Part shown: piece by piece, positions 22,155 to 35,270 of the stretch | Layout: the number at the start of each line of letters is the position of its first letter | Position numbering within the stretch: the stretch's first letter is position 1 | NCBI GenBank assembly: GCA_914767715.1 | Contig: OU612069.1 | Span: forward strand, 5,456,001-5,520,000 | Direction: 5' to 3' | DNA from: Membranipora membranacea | Taxonomy: Eukaryota > Bryozoa > Gymnolaemata > Cheilostomatida > Membraniporidae | Length of the DNA: 64,000 nt | Position numbers and translations under genes: made by a program | Notes under the pieces: model-generated | Told to the model about the DNA's origin: nothing | The model's database searches: none | What the model saw: only the letters and a program-made list of their open reading frames with translations

Positions 22155-23673
22155 GTTTAAATCTGTATGATTTCGGCCACTTGAAATAACCCACAGTGCT
22201 TTGACAGATACAGCATTTTCAGTTAACCATGGTTACTGCTCGAGATAGAAATTGGCAATGTAAAGGCAGATCAATACATGGATCAAGTATTTCAAGGTTT
22301 TGTTTATATTTATTTGATGAATAAATGAGATTATGGCTACATGGATTGTATTGAAGATTATGAATACTAAGATATGACATTCCAATCAAACTCTGTCTTC
22401 AGCCGTTATGCTTTATGATTAGTGGCTTTCAATAGAATTTTAATGGAAGATACAAAATTTACACATGTAGACTGGATGTTTTTCTAATTTGCACAAAAAT
22501 CTAAAATAATTTGTTTTAAATCTCGACATTTCAGGCATTAGGATGATGTTAAAATCCAAAGCATGCGATGATTAATACTGAGTGATTTAAAGTTTTGGAA
22601 TCTTTACAACAATTTTTGCAAATATTCTGATGGTTGGACTCACAAGATTTTCTCGGGTAACTTTGTTGTTTACATCAAAAACTGGAATTTACAAGTCACA
22701 AAGTAAATTGAAGTAAATAAAATTGTCATCTAGTTATTTCGGACTTCAGGGTGATGAAAAATGTAAATGAATTTGACTGCCCCCTAAAGAGAGGAGTATT
22801 GATAATCGTGTAAGCAGTGGAATACCTTGAGAAACTTTCTATATTATTTTACATCAGATCTTGTCCATTTGTGCATCACAGATACTCAGCACATCTAAAC
22901 ATGGACTATCATATATTACTGACTGAGTGCAGCATGCCATATGAGAACCTATGTCAAAGCACACATCAGTCACATAGGAAATTAATTTGTCGAGATTTTG
23001 AGTTATTTCATCAGTATGGATCTTATTTGGGGGGCTAGTGTTGGATATTATCGCAATATTTGGTACTAACCATAAAGCATTGTATGGACCATTTTTAGGT
23101 AAATCTGAAATAAGCAATTGGCTTTGTCAGCAGGAAGAATCCATTGCTCCAGTGTAATCTTATTTAAACAGAGCAAACAAGCGCAGCGGTATGAAATGAA
23201 AATCACTCGCTTGAAAAGCTGTGGACAGGGAATGGGTCATAGTCATTGATTGTAATGTACAGTCAGTATTTATAATCTTTGGTACAGTGGTTCTTCTAAT
23301 CTCTTCTTCAACATGGGCTCATAACAGAAATGAAGGTTGTTTTGATTAGCGGTCTCAACTCATTAAATTTGAACTTTTATGTCATCGACAGACTTGTGAG
23401 TGACTTGGTCATGTATTTGCAAAAGTAGTTATCCAACCACAATAGTCACTAATATTACTGTATATCCCCCATAATAGGCTCATTACAAATCGGCTGGACA
23501 AGTTGGGCTGTGCATGAGTAGGCAACTCAATAGTGTTAACTTATAACCCCCAAACCTACCAGACCAAGTAACCCTGAAGACTTATTTTTCATGCAAATGC
23601 ATGTGTGATAGCTGTCTTAATCTCAATTCAAGCTCAAAAATAATACCAAGAACCCTGTTCCTTTACAAACACT

Positions 23674-24700
23674 TTAAGTGATGTCATGTTAGAAGACAAG
23701 ACTACAGGTTCACATCAAATCTTCAGTGTGATATTAATATTGTATCACTGTAATGTGCTGAGTGTGAGGCCTCTATACAATTCAATGCTTTTCATTGTTT
23801 CAACCTTTGGTAAACAAAATAATCCTTTATATGCTGTATCTGATTCTTTTCAATAGAGGATAAATGTAGCATGTCTGCTTGAATCCAAAGTTTATATGAG
23901 AAAACTAAGAATAAATTTTAAGAAATGCTGCATTAAATGAAGGGACAATTTGATAGAGTGACCCTGAATGATTCATCTATTGGTAACGTCACAACGAGGT
24001 CACAAAAACTTTGACGCTTCTAGCATTTGTAGAAGTGCATTTTAATTGATTCATCTGGTTAATAAAAGATAATTTTTTTGCCAACATTCCATCATGTTTA
24101 ATGAAATTCATCATTTTTCATAATTCATTTCATTATTTGAATAGTGATTAAACCACCAAGTCTGGACAATAACTGTCAATCATTTTGTGATGGTTTCTGC
24201 AACAAATTTAAAAATCGTAGAGGGAGATAAAGAGGATACCATATAAGTCACTGAGAAGCAGAAATAAGATCAAGTTGTTAACAAGATGCTACTGTTTGTA
24301 AAGTAATTTTGAAACTCGAAATCGGATCGATTTGATTGAGTTATTTATGGACATGAAACCTGAATTGTTGACAGTAAGTAAATGATAATATAATTGCTTA
24401 CTACACCTTCCAACGACGTTGCATTGCCCACAATTGAGTGCCTCACTTCAGCTATATGTAGTGTCCTGTCTAGGTTTATAATTAAGTCTATTGGTGCAAT
24501 TGATTATGTTACAAAAAATAATATAAATTTGTTATCATATTTCAATTAAGGCGAAATAATCTAGTATTTACACTAAAACATACAGCCTATATCTTGTTCA
24601 TAAAAGTGGTCACAGCTTTAGAGTGTCACGATACACAAATTAGTAATATTTTCTTCTAAACTTATCCGTGATAATTTATAAAAAATTAGTTGGGGGACAA
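23674..24700 (+). repeat. Array segment beta, copy 1, right part
   Basis: Continues beta after the transposon: TGAGGCCTCTATACAATTCA and CTTACTACACCTTCCAACGA landmarks, then the beta-alpha boundary at about 24,700. Confidence 0.8.
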
Positions 24701-27700
24701 AAAGCCATGCTGCTAGATATTTTGTTATCACTCTCACATACAAATCTTCTGCAAATAAGTGTAGGTGTACTCTTAATCTTTACCAGTAGGCGATGATCTA
24801 ATGAAGTCATTTGCAGAACAATCAAGTAGGCCTATTGAGATTTTCAATCTCGGAATATTTTTCCATGACGTAATTGTTATTATTATAATAACCTAACTAT
24901 GGATTTAATTACTTCTTTTTATAAGAATAATACGGAATCTTCAAGTGGGAGATGTGGGATGGAAGTCAACAAAAGTACTTTGGTATAGGAAAACATATTA
25001 TTGTGATATGGTTACTAGAGAATTTTGAGCAACAGTAGGGCTTTCGGTTAGAAGATGTGTGTTTGCCCATGTAAGCCTGCATTACAAGATTAAAATCCTT
25101 TTTTTTCAGCACAATTGGAGCAATTGAATTTATTAGAAGATAATTCCTAATTTAGCGATATGTTGGTGTTGGTATTGTTTGAAATGAGAATGTATCCTTA
25201 ACCATGCGGATTCATATTTCTTGGATGGATCTGAGGCTGTTGTTTGTGGTAACTGTAATGTTGTAAGTGTGCACACCTAATTCAACCTGTTGAAGTCAAG
25301 AATTTGGCTTTTATTCAAATTGTGTTGCTTGCTGTATGGTCATAACCTTTGTGTGTGATACTACCATTGCTCTGATGATTGTGTATACATTTTGGATTCC
25401 TATTTGTATATATTTTTTCGTTTACGAGTTCTGCAGCTAGCTGCCTACCAAATCTGTTTCTCAGTTTGTGCCTAACTTTGAGAAGCCTAGGTGATGACAG
25501 TGATATATAGAGCTGTTTCTTCTAAGATCTTTCATTCAAGTTTTAGCAGAGAGCAAGTGTCGTTATAAATGACTTATTGATTTTTTTAATGTTTTTATTA
25601 CGTTCTCTCAAGCAAAGTTTTACTTGTTTTACTCTTTCACTGGAGCTTGTAAGCAGGAAATCTGAGAATAACCACATCTTTGCGTCTTGATCTTGAATAT
25701 CTTTCACAGCACAAGGAGTTCCTAATTCATAATGAATAAGCTATAATCAATAAATTGGCTTGCGCCATAAACAGAAGTCAAATTTATCCCTGTTGTCAAG
25801 GGAACACCACGGCCACTGGGATTTAATAAAAAATTGAAAAGCAACAAATCTATTACAGAATAGGTGGTCAATTAGTCTGTGTCCCAATCTATTACAACTC
25901 AGATGTTTCTGACCAGTGTCCAGCATTGCATTATAAGTAGCACCAAACAATCATTAATAACTCTGTCAAGGTATGTAGGCCTATTACGATACAATACAAT
26001 TCAGTCAATATATGTGTGGTACCCAGTCATTACAAAGTGCAGTGAAGTGAAACTGTTATGTATATCAGCTGACATATCAGCTCTTTGTTGTTTGATCTCA
26101 ACCAACTTTTTATGCAGTACATACTTGTCACTGAGAATCTTACTCTGATTAATATCAGAAAATATGACTGTGTATACAGAAGCTTACTGTATTAGCGGAA
26201 GGATTTCTGAAAATAACCAAAGGCTGTCAAAAAACCGGCTCTCAAAAATTATTGATCCTACTAATCTGTGACTTTCTCTTGTTCAAAGACTAGAGCTCGA
26301 TAGTTGTATCATCACAAGATGCAGCGGTGTTTCATAGATCAATAAATCATTGAAATACAGGCAGCTGAACAGAGTGCTATATTGTGGATTTAGATTTAGA
26401 TGAGATAGATCATGACGATAAACAACAAATTAATCCCGTGTCTTACGAAATTATGCTCATTTTCTACCTCAACTGGTATGTTTCCAATTATCCTAATTAA
26501 AAGATGTTTCATTGGGCTTCGTGACATATTAAGAGAATGAAAACATAATTAAAAATGGAATCACTGTGTGCCAAGAAGTTCACATGTAAAGTTCATTCAT
26601 GCAAAAGTTTACAGATCACTTTGCAGTGAACGTAAGCCAACGACTAACTGAGTAATAAATTGTGAGTTTGCTACTCGCAACAGGGCCAACTGGTAATCTC
26701 TCAAATCTTTGTAGATTAATCAAGAAGCCTTGTAGTCCAGAACAGTTACGAAGTCAATCCAAGAGTAATCTGTTTGTCAAATAGAAACTTAGGAAGACAT
26801 CCTCAGACCTGCTTTCAAGTTTTGTGAAATGTTTGTTATGTGTACCTTCTGGACTGTCCGTAAGCATTCCCAAAACATAAACATAGCGAGAATATAAATA
26901 AAACAAAGTGCACATATCTCTAGACTACATTGAGTTTAGACTGTGAAAGTCCCCCAAATGAATCAAGCCCTAGCTTCATTATTCTTTCAACCTTATATCT
27001 TCCACGACTAGCACCGCTCTCCCTCCAAAAATCAATGGTCTGCTTTTATAACCAGTGTCTTCACTTTGCTGTCAACACATACTTATGCCTTTGACCATGT
27101 AATTGCATAAATTTGACGGGATCGATGGTGTCACATCTGTGGTTTAATTGCTTGACAATTATTTTGTATGTAATCTGAGTTGGTTTATGATTTTTCATCA
27201 AATATGGGAGTGTGAATTAATTTGGTATCAGAATGATAGGATTCCTACCCCGCTAAATAGCCTGAATCTTATTATATTATAATCATACCTACATACATTC
27301 ATGAGTGGGCATCTATGTAAAGTTCATGCTGCATGGTGTGTCTAAATGTCTGAGGTAATATAGACAGCTTGTCATATCTTGTGTAACGGATATAGTATTG
27401 AACAATAGCAGGTATAAATAAATAGAAGTGACAATCGGGGGGGGGGATGGGGAGGGGGGCTTACAGCACCTCTCTCGAACCAAAAACCTTTATCTCTCTA
27501 ACCCAAGAGTCTATTTGGGGTATCTCTGCGCTGCGCAGGGTATTCAACTATGACAGGATCACATCTGAAAGTTAGAAGTCCGCCCTGGTTGGGAAGCCCA
27601 AACCTGAGCAACCCTGATTATCACAATAAATAACATTTTAAATGATTTAGGGAGATATGTTTATAATCTTAGCAATCTTAGAAGTTGTGCCCATTTCGTC

Positions 27701-28079
27701 TTTTTTTTAAAATTAGTAATTGATAGATCATTGAACTGAGAAAATTCTAAGTTGAGTTCCTTGCAGAAAAGGATGTTAAATAACTCGATTTTAGGGTTTT
27801 CGTATTTGATAGGAATCGGCTACATTATAATGATAACTACGGGATAATACACCCTTAGCATCATACTTTTGAGCTCAATATAACTATATGGTATTGGAAA
27901 TCTCAGATTATCTTAATCTTCACCAGAAAGGGATGACGTAATTCGTTTGGCAGATCACGCAAAATCAGGCTGGCCTACATCGCCATACAGAGCAGCACCA
28001 ACTTTTCTTGAACCAATAAACAACGGCCAAAGGCTGTGAATATCATCCTGAAACTCTATTGATTTGATGACTGCTGGCC
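24701..28079 (+). repeat. Array segment alpha, copy 2, with a 0.75-kb extra stretch
   Basis: Shares alpha landmarks to about 26,690. A stretch to about 27,430, partly also at 42,930-43,390, replaces the usual middle, followed by a G tract (27437-27459). From about 25,176 on, it is nearly identical to 30,403-33,298. Frames 25747-25950 (minus) and 25879-26148 (plus) recur in other copies but overlap and have no known family. Confidence 0.8.
25176..28079 (+). repeat. 2.9-kb direct duplication, left copy
   Basis: Matches 30403-33298 with few differences (for example a short deletion in TTACTTGTTTTACTC near 25,620). It ends at GACTGCTGGCC in both copies, after which the sequences diverge at once. 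It is the closest pair in the array. Confidence 0.85.
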
Positions 28080-28545
28080 TTGTGGCCTTTTTCAAGAAAA
28101 GGTTGCCCACCCATGTATTGGACAATAACCCAATCCTATCATTTACACACCATGTAATACTTGATAAATTTATATGCAAAACGTTGTTACAATGTTCACC
28201 GTTTGCTGGGTTTTTGACCTTCATTTGTAACAAGAAGTCAAATAGTTTTTAGGTTATGAAATATAGGGATCACAAAAATTCCCAGGGATCAATATATTAA
28301 TAGCATTTATAAACTTGGATTATCAGCTTTGTGATAGTTTAACTATAAAGATTAATTCCTTTTCTTTTATATCTACTGGTAGGAACATATGACGATTGTC
28401 TTAAACAAACTGCTCACATGGATTTATAATAAAAGGCAATATCACCTTGACTAGCATACTCTGCAAGTCTTCATCGAAAAGATAATAAGACTGCCAACAC
28501 TGGTCTCCAAAATTTAAATTCACACTTCTGCTTTTAAATTTTATG
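28080..28545 (+). repeat. Dispersed repeat zeta, copy 1
   Basis: Similar to 57,825-58,235 (GGGTTTTTGACCTTCATTTG and flanks). Non-coding. Confidence 0.7.
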
Positions 28546-28857
28546 TTATGGAATTAAATTTGGAATATTCACTAGCCTTAGCTTCTGACTGGTATAATTG
28601 TGATGCATTATTACTCCATGCATCAAAGACAGATGTTATGACAGTCTCCTATTTTGATTTGAGTTGATTTTCTCTAATTAACTGTTCAGGGCATGTTTTC
28701 CTCAAACATTCTGACAAATTTAAATATTTAGGCGTAGTTTTAGTAGTTTTAAATCCCATGTCAATGAGATTAAACAAAACCTAACCCAGTCATAGCAAAC
28801 TTTAAGAGAAATCACCATACTCAGAGGGAACAAACTAATTGTACAAAAAGTCTGATA
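28546..28857 (+). mobile_element. LINE-derived fragment before the 28.9-kb LRR exon
   Basis: Same family as 18,250-18,540: it begins in TAGCCTTAGCTTCTGACTGG and contains the KFKYLGV-type segment, more damaged here. Confidence 0.5.
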
Positions 28858-28884
28858 TACTACTGTTGCAAGCATCTGACTCAC

Positions 28885-29025
28885 CTCTCCGGAAGGCCAG
28901 TTAATCCACAGCTACTCGCATCTATAATCTTCAATGATTGAATTTGCCCCAATCCTGCAGGTAACTTTTGTAGGCCCTCATTCTCTCCCACACATAACCA
29001 CTCCAGTCCTGGCAGTGTGCAGATG
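28885..29025 (-). CDS. LRR exon (second visible)
   Basis: 141 bp between acceptor CTCCTCCACAG and donor GTGAGT, phase 2-2 like its paralogs. It encodes LPGLEWLCVGENEGLQKLP and SLKIIDASSCGLTGLP, so two LRRs. It is the most diverged of the three: most changes against the 38.5-kb exon are replacements, several at the variable strand positions of the first repeat (L to W, R to C, Y to G, N to E). Framework Leu, Pro and Gly are kept. The open frame and both splice sites are intact, which supports function. Confidence 0.75.
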
Positions 29026-30402
29026 CTGTGGAGGAGAAATAATGTAATGATAAAATACCATGCAATACTGCTTGTCAGTTGATAGAGCAAACACAATTGA
29101 GCAATGCATTCTATTAATACGAGAAAGTTTCAGATTTATCAATTACACATGTAAGTTTTAACTATCAGATATAGATAAATGTATGAATTTTAAATCCCAT
29201 GTCAAAGAGATTAAATGAAACCTAACCCAATCATAGCAAACTTTGAGAGAAAACGTAAGTTTTTGAATGAAACCTTAGCTGCAGTATTGAGCACAGGGTA
29301 AACAAAACCAAAGATTGAATATAACCTTACTGCTCTAATTGATATATCTAAAAGAGTCCTAAGAGGCGATAGCAGTTGTTTAAATATCATAAATCTAAAT
29401 TGACTTAAACTTAGACAAGGCAAAAGCATATCAATTTCATCATCAAGTCGTGCCATTATTTATACCTTTTAACAGTTTTCAAACTGAATTGAATTGTTCT
29501 CACCAGTAAACTTTGGTGCCAAATTATTTAGTGACTTGCTTCTGATCATTAAGCTGTGCCCTGATCTCAAATTATTCAAGTTAGACGTCATAAGACACTT
29601 TTTTTGAGCAAAATTATTAAACTTTTCTATATCATAATAATTGTATTTTCATTCTTCTTCTTCTAAAAAATTCAGCTGTAATCTCTGTATTTTTTTTGTT
29701 TGTTTTCCTAGTAGTTCAAACACACTTTCATTATTTATTCTTTTAAAAGAAATCTTTGCTACCCGGGTTATGGACCATATTCCCTTGACTTATTTATTCT
29801 ACCAGAATGAATATGGGATATATATAAATGATAAGTGAAGTGTTAAGGTTGTATCCCTGTTGATTCAGATTATTTGTCACAGGTTTCAAGATTATATATT
29901 ACAAAGTTAGAAGATATCCATAGGTTGCTTGCTATGATAAACCAATGGCATGAAATAATTAAATTACAAATGAAAATCTGTTGCCACAACACTGGAAATT
30001 GGTATTGCATATCTTTTTCAGCATGTCAACAACACTCTGAATCATCAAAATGAAAAATATAGTCTGCTGTGGCTGGCCGGTGGCTTCATTCTTGTGAAAC
30101 AGATAGTGGTGTGAACTTGATCAGTGCTGCCAAAAATTTGTATTTATTATTGTATTCATAAGCCTGTCTGCCAACATGACTGACAAACGAAAAAACCGAT
30201 ATGGTTGTAACAACTGTGAAAATTATTACACAGGGTAAATTAGTGCAAAGATTGAATATTCCGCTCCATTTCCTTATTGCTCCAATGAATATATTTGAAA
30301 TAAAACTTGGAAAAGGCAAAGGCATATCAATTCCATCATCAAGCAGTACCGTTATTTATACCTTTAACAGTATTCAAATGTATATAAGTGATGATGTTAT
30401 AA
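29026..30402 (+). repeat. Mixed array pieces: LINE-like, 29.6-kb repeat and beta fragment
   Basis: 29160-29510 is a decayed LINE-like stretch related to 48,425-48,660. 29,620-29,850 matches 46,675-46,880 (an interrupted CTTCTT/TTTTTT run). 29,985-30,088 is a beta landmark cut short. 30,100-30,402 joins the alpha landmark near GAACTTGATCAGTGCTGCC. No gene was seen. Confidence 0.6.
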
Positions 30403-33298
30403 TTGTTTGAAATGACAATGTATCCTTAACCATGCGGATTCATATTTCTTGGATGGATCTGAGGCTGTTGTTTGTGGTAACTGTAATGTTGTAAGTGTGC
30501 ACACCTAATTCAACCTGTTGAAGTCAAGAATTTGGCTTTTATTCAAATTGTGTAGCTTGCTGTATGGTCATTACCTTTTGTGAGTGATACTACCATGGTT
30601 ATGATGATTGTGTATACATTTTGGATTCCTATTTGTATATATTTTTTCGTTTACGAGTTCTGCAGCTAGCTGCCAACCAAATCTGTTTCTCAGTTTGTGC
30701 CTAACTTTGAGAAGCCTAGGTGATGACAGTGATATATAGAGTTGTTTCTTCTAAGATCTTTCATTCAAGTTTTAGCAGAGAGCAAGTGTCGTTATAAATG
30801 ACTTATTGATTTTTTTAATGTTTTTATTACGTTCTCTCAAGCAAAGTTTTACTCTTTCACTTGAGCTTGTAAGCAGGAAATCTGAGAATAACCACATCTT
30901 TGCGTCTTGATCTTGAATATCTTTCACAGCATAAGGAGTTCCTAATTCATAATGAATAAGCTATAATCAATAAATTGGCATGCGCCATAAACAGAAGTCA
31001 AATTTATCGCTGTTGTCAAGGGAACACCACGGCCACTGGGATTTAATAAAAAATTGAAAAGCAACAAATCTATTACAGAATAGGTGGTCAATTAGTCTGT
31101 GTCCCAATCTCTTACAACTCAGATGTTTCTGACCAGTGTCCAGCATTGCATTATAAGTAGCACCAAACAATCCTTAATAACTCTGTCAAGGTATGTAGGC
31201 CTATTACGATACAATACAATTCAGTCAATATATGTGTGGTACCCAGTCATTACAAAGTGCAGTGAAGTGAAAATGTTATGTATATCAGCTGACATATCAG
31301 CTCTTTGTTGTTTGATCTCAACCAAATTTCTATGCAGTACATACTTGTCACTGAGAATCTTACTCTGATTAATATCAGAAAATATGACTGTGTATACAGA
31401 AGCTTACTGTATTAGCGGAAGGATTTCTGAAAATAACCGAAGGCTGTCAACAAACCGGCTCTCAAAAATTATTGATCCTACTAATCTGTGACTTTCTCTT
31501 GTTCAAAGACTAGAGCTCAATAGTTGTATCATCACAAGATGCAGCGGTGTTTCATAGATCAATAAATCATTGAAATACAGGCAGCTGAACAGAGTGCTAT
31601 ATTGTGGATTTAGATTTAGATGAGATAGATCATGACGAACAACTTTCTGAGAAATTTATCGCGTGTCTTACGAAATTATGCTCATTTTCTACCTCAACTG
31701 GTATGTTTCCAATTATCCTAATTAAAAGATGTTTCATTGGGCTTCGTGACATATTAAGAGAATGAAAACAGAATTAAAAATGGAATCACTGTGTGCCAAG
31801 AAGTTCACATGTAAAGTTCATTCATGCAAAAGTTTACAGATCACTTTGCAGTGAACGTAAGCCAACGACTAACTGAGTAATAAATTGTGAGTTTGCTAAT
31901 CGCAACAGGGCCAACTGGTAATCTCTCAAATCTTTGTAGATTAATCAATAAGCCTTGTAGTCCAGAACAGTTACGAAGTCAATCCAAGAGTAATCTGTTT
32001 GTCAAATAGAAACTTAGGAAGACATCCTCAGACCTGCTTTCAAATTTTGTGAAATGTTTGTTATGTGTACCTTCTGGACTGTCCGTAAGCATTCCCAAAA
32101 CATAAACATAGCGAGAATATAAATAAAACAAAGTGCACATATATCTAGAATACATTGAGTATAGACTGTGAAAGTCCCCCAAATGAATCAAGCCCTAGCT
32201 TCATTATTCTTTCAACCTTATATCTTCCACGACTAGCACCGCTCTCCCTCCAAAAATCAATGGTCTGCTTTTATAACCAGTGTCTTCACTTTGCTGTCAA
32301 CACATACTTATGCCTTTGACCATGTAATTGCATAAATTTGACGGGATCGATGGTGTCACATCTGTGGTTTAATTGCTTGACAATTATTTTGTATGTAATC
32401 TGAGTTGGTTTATGATTTTTCATCAAATATGGGAGTGTGAATTAATTTGGTATCAGAATGATAGGATTCCTACCCCGCTAAATAGCCTGAATCTTATTAT
32501 TATAATCATACCTACATACATTCATGAGTGGGCATCTATGTAAAGTTCATGCTGCATGGTGTGTCTAAATGTCTGAGGTAATATAGACAGCTTGTCATAT
32601 CTTGTGTAACGGATATAGTATTGAACAATAGCAGGTATAAACAAATTGAAGTGACAATGGGGGGGATGGGGAGGGGGGCTTACAGCGCCTCTCTCAAACC
32701 AAAACCTTTATCTCTCAAACCGAAGAGTCTATTTGGGGTATCTCTGCGCTGCGCAGGATATTCAACTATGACAGGATCACATCTGAAAGTTAGAAGTCCG
32801 CCCTGGTTGGGAAGCCCAAACCTGAGCAACCCTGATTATCACAATAAATAACATTTTAAATGATTTAGGGAGATATGTTTATAATCTTAGCAATCTTAGA
32901 AGTTGTGCCCATTTCGTCTTTTTTTTAAAATTAGTAATTAATAGATCATTGAACTGAGAAAATTCTAAGTTGAGTTCCTTGCAGAAAAGGATGTTAAATA
33001 ACTCGATTTTAGGGTTTTCGTATTTGATAGGAATCGGCTACATTATAATGATAACTACGGGATAATACACCCTTAGCATCATACTTTTGAGCTCAATATA
33101 ACTATATGGTATTGGAAATCTCAGATTATCTTAATCTTCACCAGAAAGGGATGACGTAATTCGTTTGGCAGATCACGCAAAATCAGGCTGGCCTACATCG
33201 CCATACAGAGCAGCACCAACTTTTCTTGAACCAATAAACAACGGCCAAAGGCTGTGAATATCATCCTGAAACTCTATTGATTTGATGACTGCTGGCCA
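30403..33298 (+). repeat. 2.9-kb direct duplication, right copy (alpha copy 3)
   Basis: Partner of 25176-28079. It carries the alpha landmarks and a G tract (32659-32678). The frames at 30967-31170 and 31099-31368 are the paralogs of those near 25,800. Confidence 0.85.
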
Positions 33299-33959
33299 GG
33301 TCATACTGTAGGCTATTGAGATTTTCAATCCAAGACTATTTCTTGCCAAAGCAATTGTTATTATTATAATTACCAAATTATGGATTTACTTAGTTGTTTT
33401 TATAAATTCAGAATTTTCAAGTGGGAAATGTGGAGTGGAGGTTAACATAAATATTTTCCTGAATTTATATTGAAAACAATAATATTGCGCTATGGTTATT
33501 AGAGCAATGTACAGCTTTCGGTTAGAAAATGTGTCGTTCCCTTATTTAAGCATGCAGGACAAGAATAATGATACCATTTTTAAGAGCATGATTAGATCGT
33601 TGGAATTTGTAAGAACACAATTCCTATTTCAGCAATATGTGGGTGTAGACTCGTGATACAGATAGTGGTGTGAACTTGATATGTGCTGCCCAAAATTATA
33701 TTCATATTTATTATTATTTTTATTTATTGTGATATTCATTGTTTATTTGAGCCAATTGTTACATATTAAATGCAATTACTTTCAGTTACATTGATTATGA
33801 GCCTGCCTGCCAGCATGTCTGAAAATCAACAAACCTACTCAGGTGGTTACAACTGTGACAAAATTTAATATAAACTTATTGCTCTACTTAATATATCTAA
33901 AAGAGTCCTAAGAGTTGATAGCAGATGTTTAAACATCATGAATCTAAATTATCTAGGTA
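33299..33959 (+). repeat. Segment eta, copy 1
   Basis: Similar to about 56,880-57,080 and 63,150-63,570 (TTGAGATTTTCAATCCAA; AGCCTGCCTGCCAGCATGTC). Begins exactly where the 2.9-kb duplication ends. Non-coding. Confidence 0.65.
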
Positions 33960-35270
33960 TTAAGGTAGGTATTAGGTATTAAAAAAATTAAGAGTGTATT
34001 GTGATCACATTAACCCCCCTGTACTGAAATCACTTAGGTAAAATAATGAATAAATCTGCCAGACCATGTTTTAGAATCCCAATATTTCTCTGTCATGTGG
34101 AGGTTTCTTAAATCACTGGTTCTTCTATCATACCTAGGTACTCTTTATATTCTGCTTCCACAATTAAATATGGGTTCCATTTTCATATTACAAACAAAAA
34201 CCTAAGTCGGCATCCGATACTCATAATCTGATATTATATTAAGTGATGTCATGTAGAAGACAAGACTACAGGTTCACATCAAATCTTCAGTGTGATATTA
34301 ATATTGTATCACTGTATTGTGCTGAGTGTGATGCCTCTATACAATTCAATGCTTTTCATTGTTTCAACCTTTGGTAAACCAAAGAATCCTTTATATGCTG
34401 TGCCTTATTCTTTTCAACGGAGGATAAATGTAGCATGTCAGTTTGTATCCAAAGTTTATATGAGAAAACTGAGAATAAACTTTGGGAAATGCTGCATTTA
34501 ATGAAGGGAAAATACGATAGAGTGAGCCTAAATGATTCATCTATTGGCAAAGTCACAACGAGGTCACACAAAAAATTTGACGCTTCTAGCATTTGTAGAA
34601 GTGCATTTTAATTGAGTCATCTGGCTAATAAAAGACAGTTTTTTGCGAACATTCCATCATGTGTTATGAAATTCATAATTTTTCGCATTCGTTTCATTAT
34701 TTGAATAGTGATTAAACCACCAAGTCTGGACAATAACTGTCAATCATTTTGTGATGGTTTCTGCAACAAATTTAAAAATCGTAGAGGGAGATAAAGAGGA
34801 TACCATATAAGTCACTGAGAAGCAGAAATAAGATCAAGTTGATAACAAGATGCTGCTGTTTGTAAAGAAATTTTGAAACTCGAAATCCGATCGATTTGAT
34901 TCAGTTATTTATGGACATGAAACCTGAATTGTTGACAGTAAATTAATGATAATATCATTGCTTACTACACCTTCCAACGACGTTGTGTTGCCTACAATTG
35001 AGTGCCTCACTTCAGCTATATGTAGTGTCCTGTCTAGGTTTATAATTAAGTCTATTGGTGCAATTGATTATGTTACAAAAATTAATAAGAATTTGTTATA
35101 ATATTTAAATTAAGGTGCAATAATCTAGTATTTACCCTAAAATATTCAGCCTATATCTTGCTCATAAAATTGGTCACAGCTTCAGAGTGTCACAATACAC
35201 AAGTTAGTAATTTTTACTTCTAAACTTATATCCGTGATAATTTATAATCATTAAGTTGAGGGACAAAAAA
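33960..35270 (+). repeat. Array segment beta, copy 2
   Basis: Landmarks as in copy 1; the TTAA site is filled in copy 1 but not here. Runs straight into alpha copy 4. Confidence 0.8.

Larger units (their letters stand above)
21523..23673 (+). mobile_element. 2.15-kb TTAA-flanked DNA transposon interrupting beta
   Basis: TTAA lies on both sides (21519-21522 and 23674-23677). The ends are inverted repeats of about 31 bp: left AGTGCTTGTAAAG..., right in reverse AGTGTTTGTAAAG..., both continuing to TTGGTAT. Other beta copies have an uninterrupted TTAAGTGATGTCATG at this spot, so the empty site is present. TTAA targets are used by piggyBac-type transposases and a few others; the termini do not show the usual CCC start, so the superfamily is open. 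Only a short acidic Ser-rich frame (21942-22154) is in it, so it is non-autonomous or decayed. It lies in the intron between LRR exons. Confidence 0.85.

Noticed and set aside
25747-26148. Conserved 67-codon (minus) and 89-codon (plus) open frames recurring at 25.8, 31.0, 45.4 and 52.1 kb
   Set aside because: They recur because the DNA is duplicated; the two frames overlap on opposite strands, other alpha copies (15.5 and 62.8 kb) break them, and no family is recognised.
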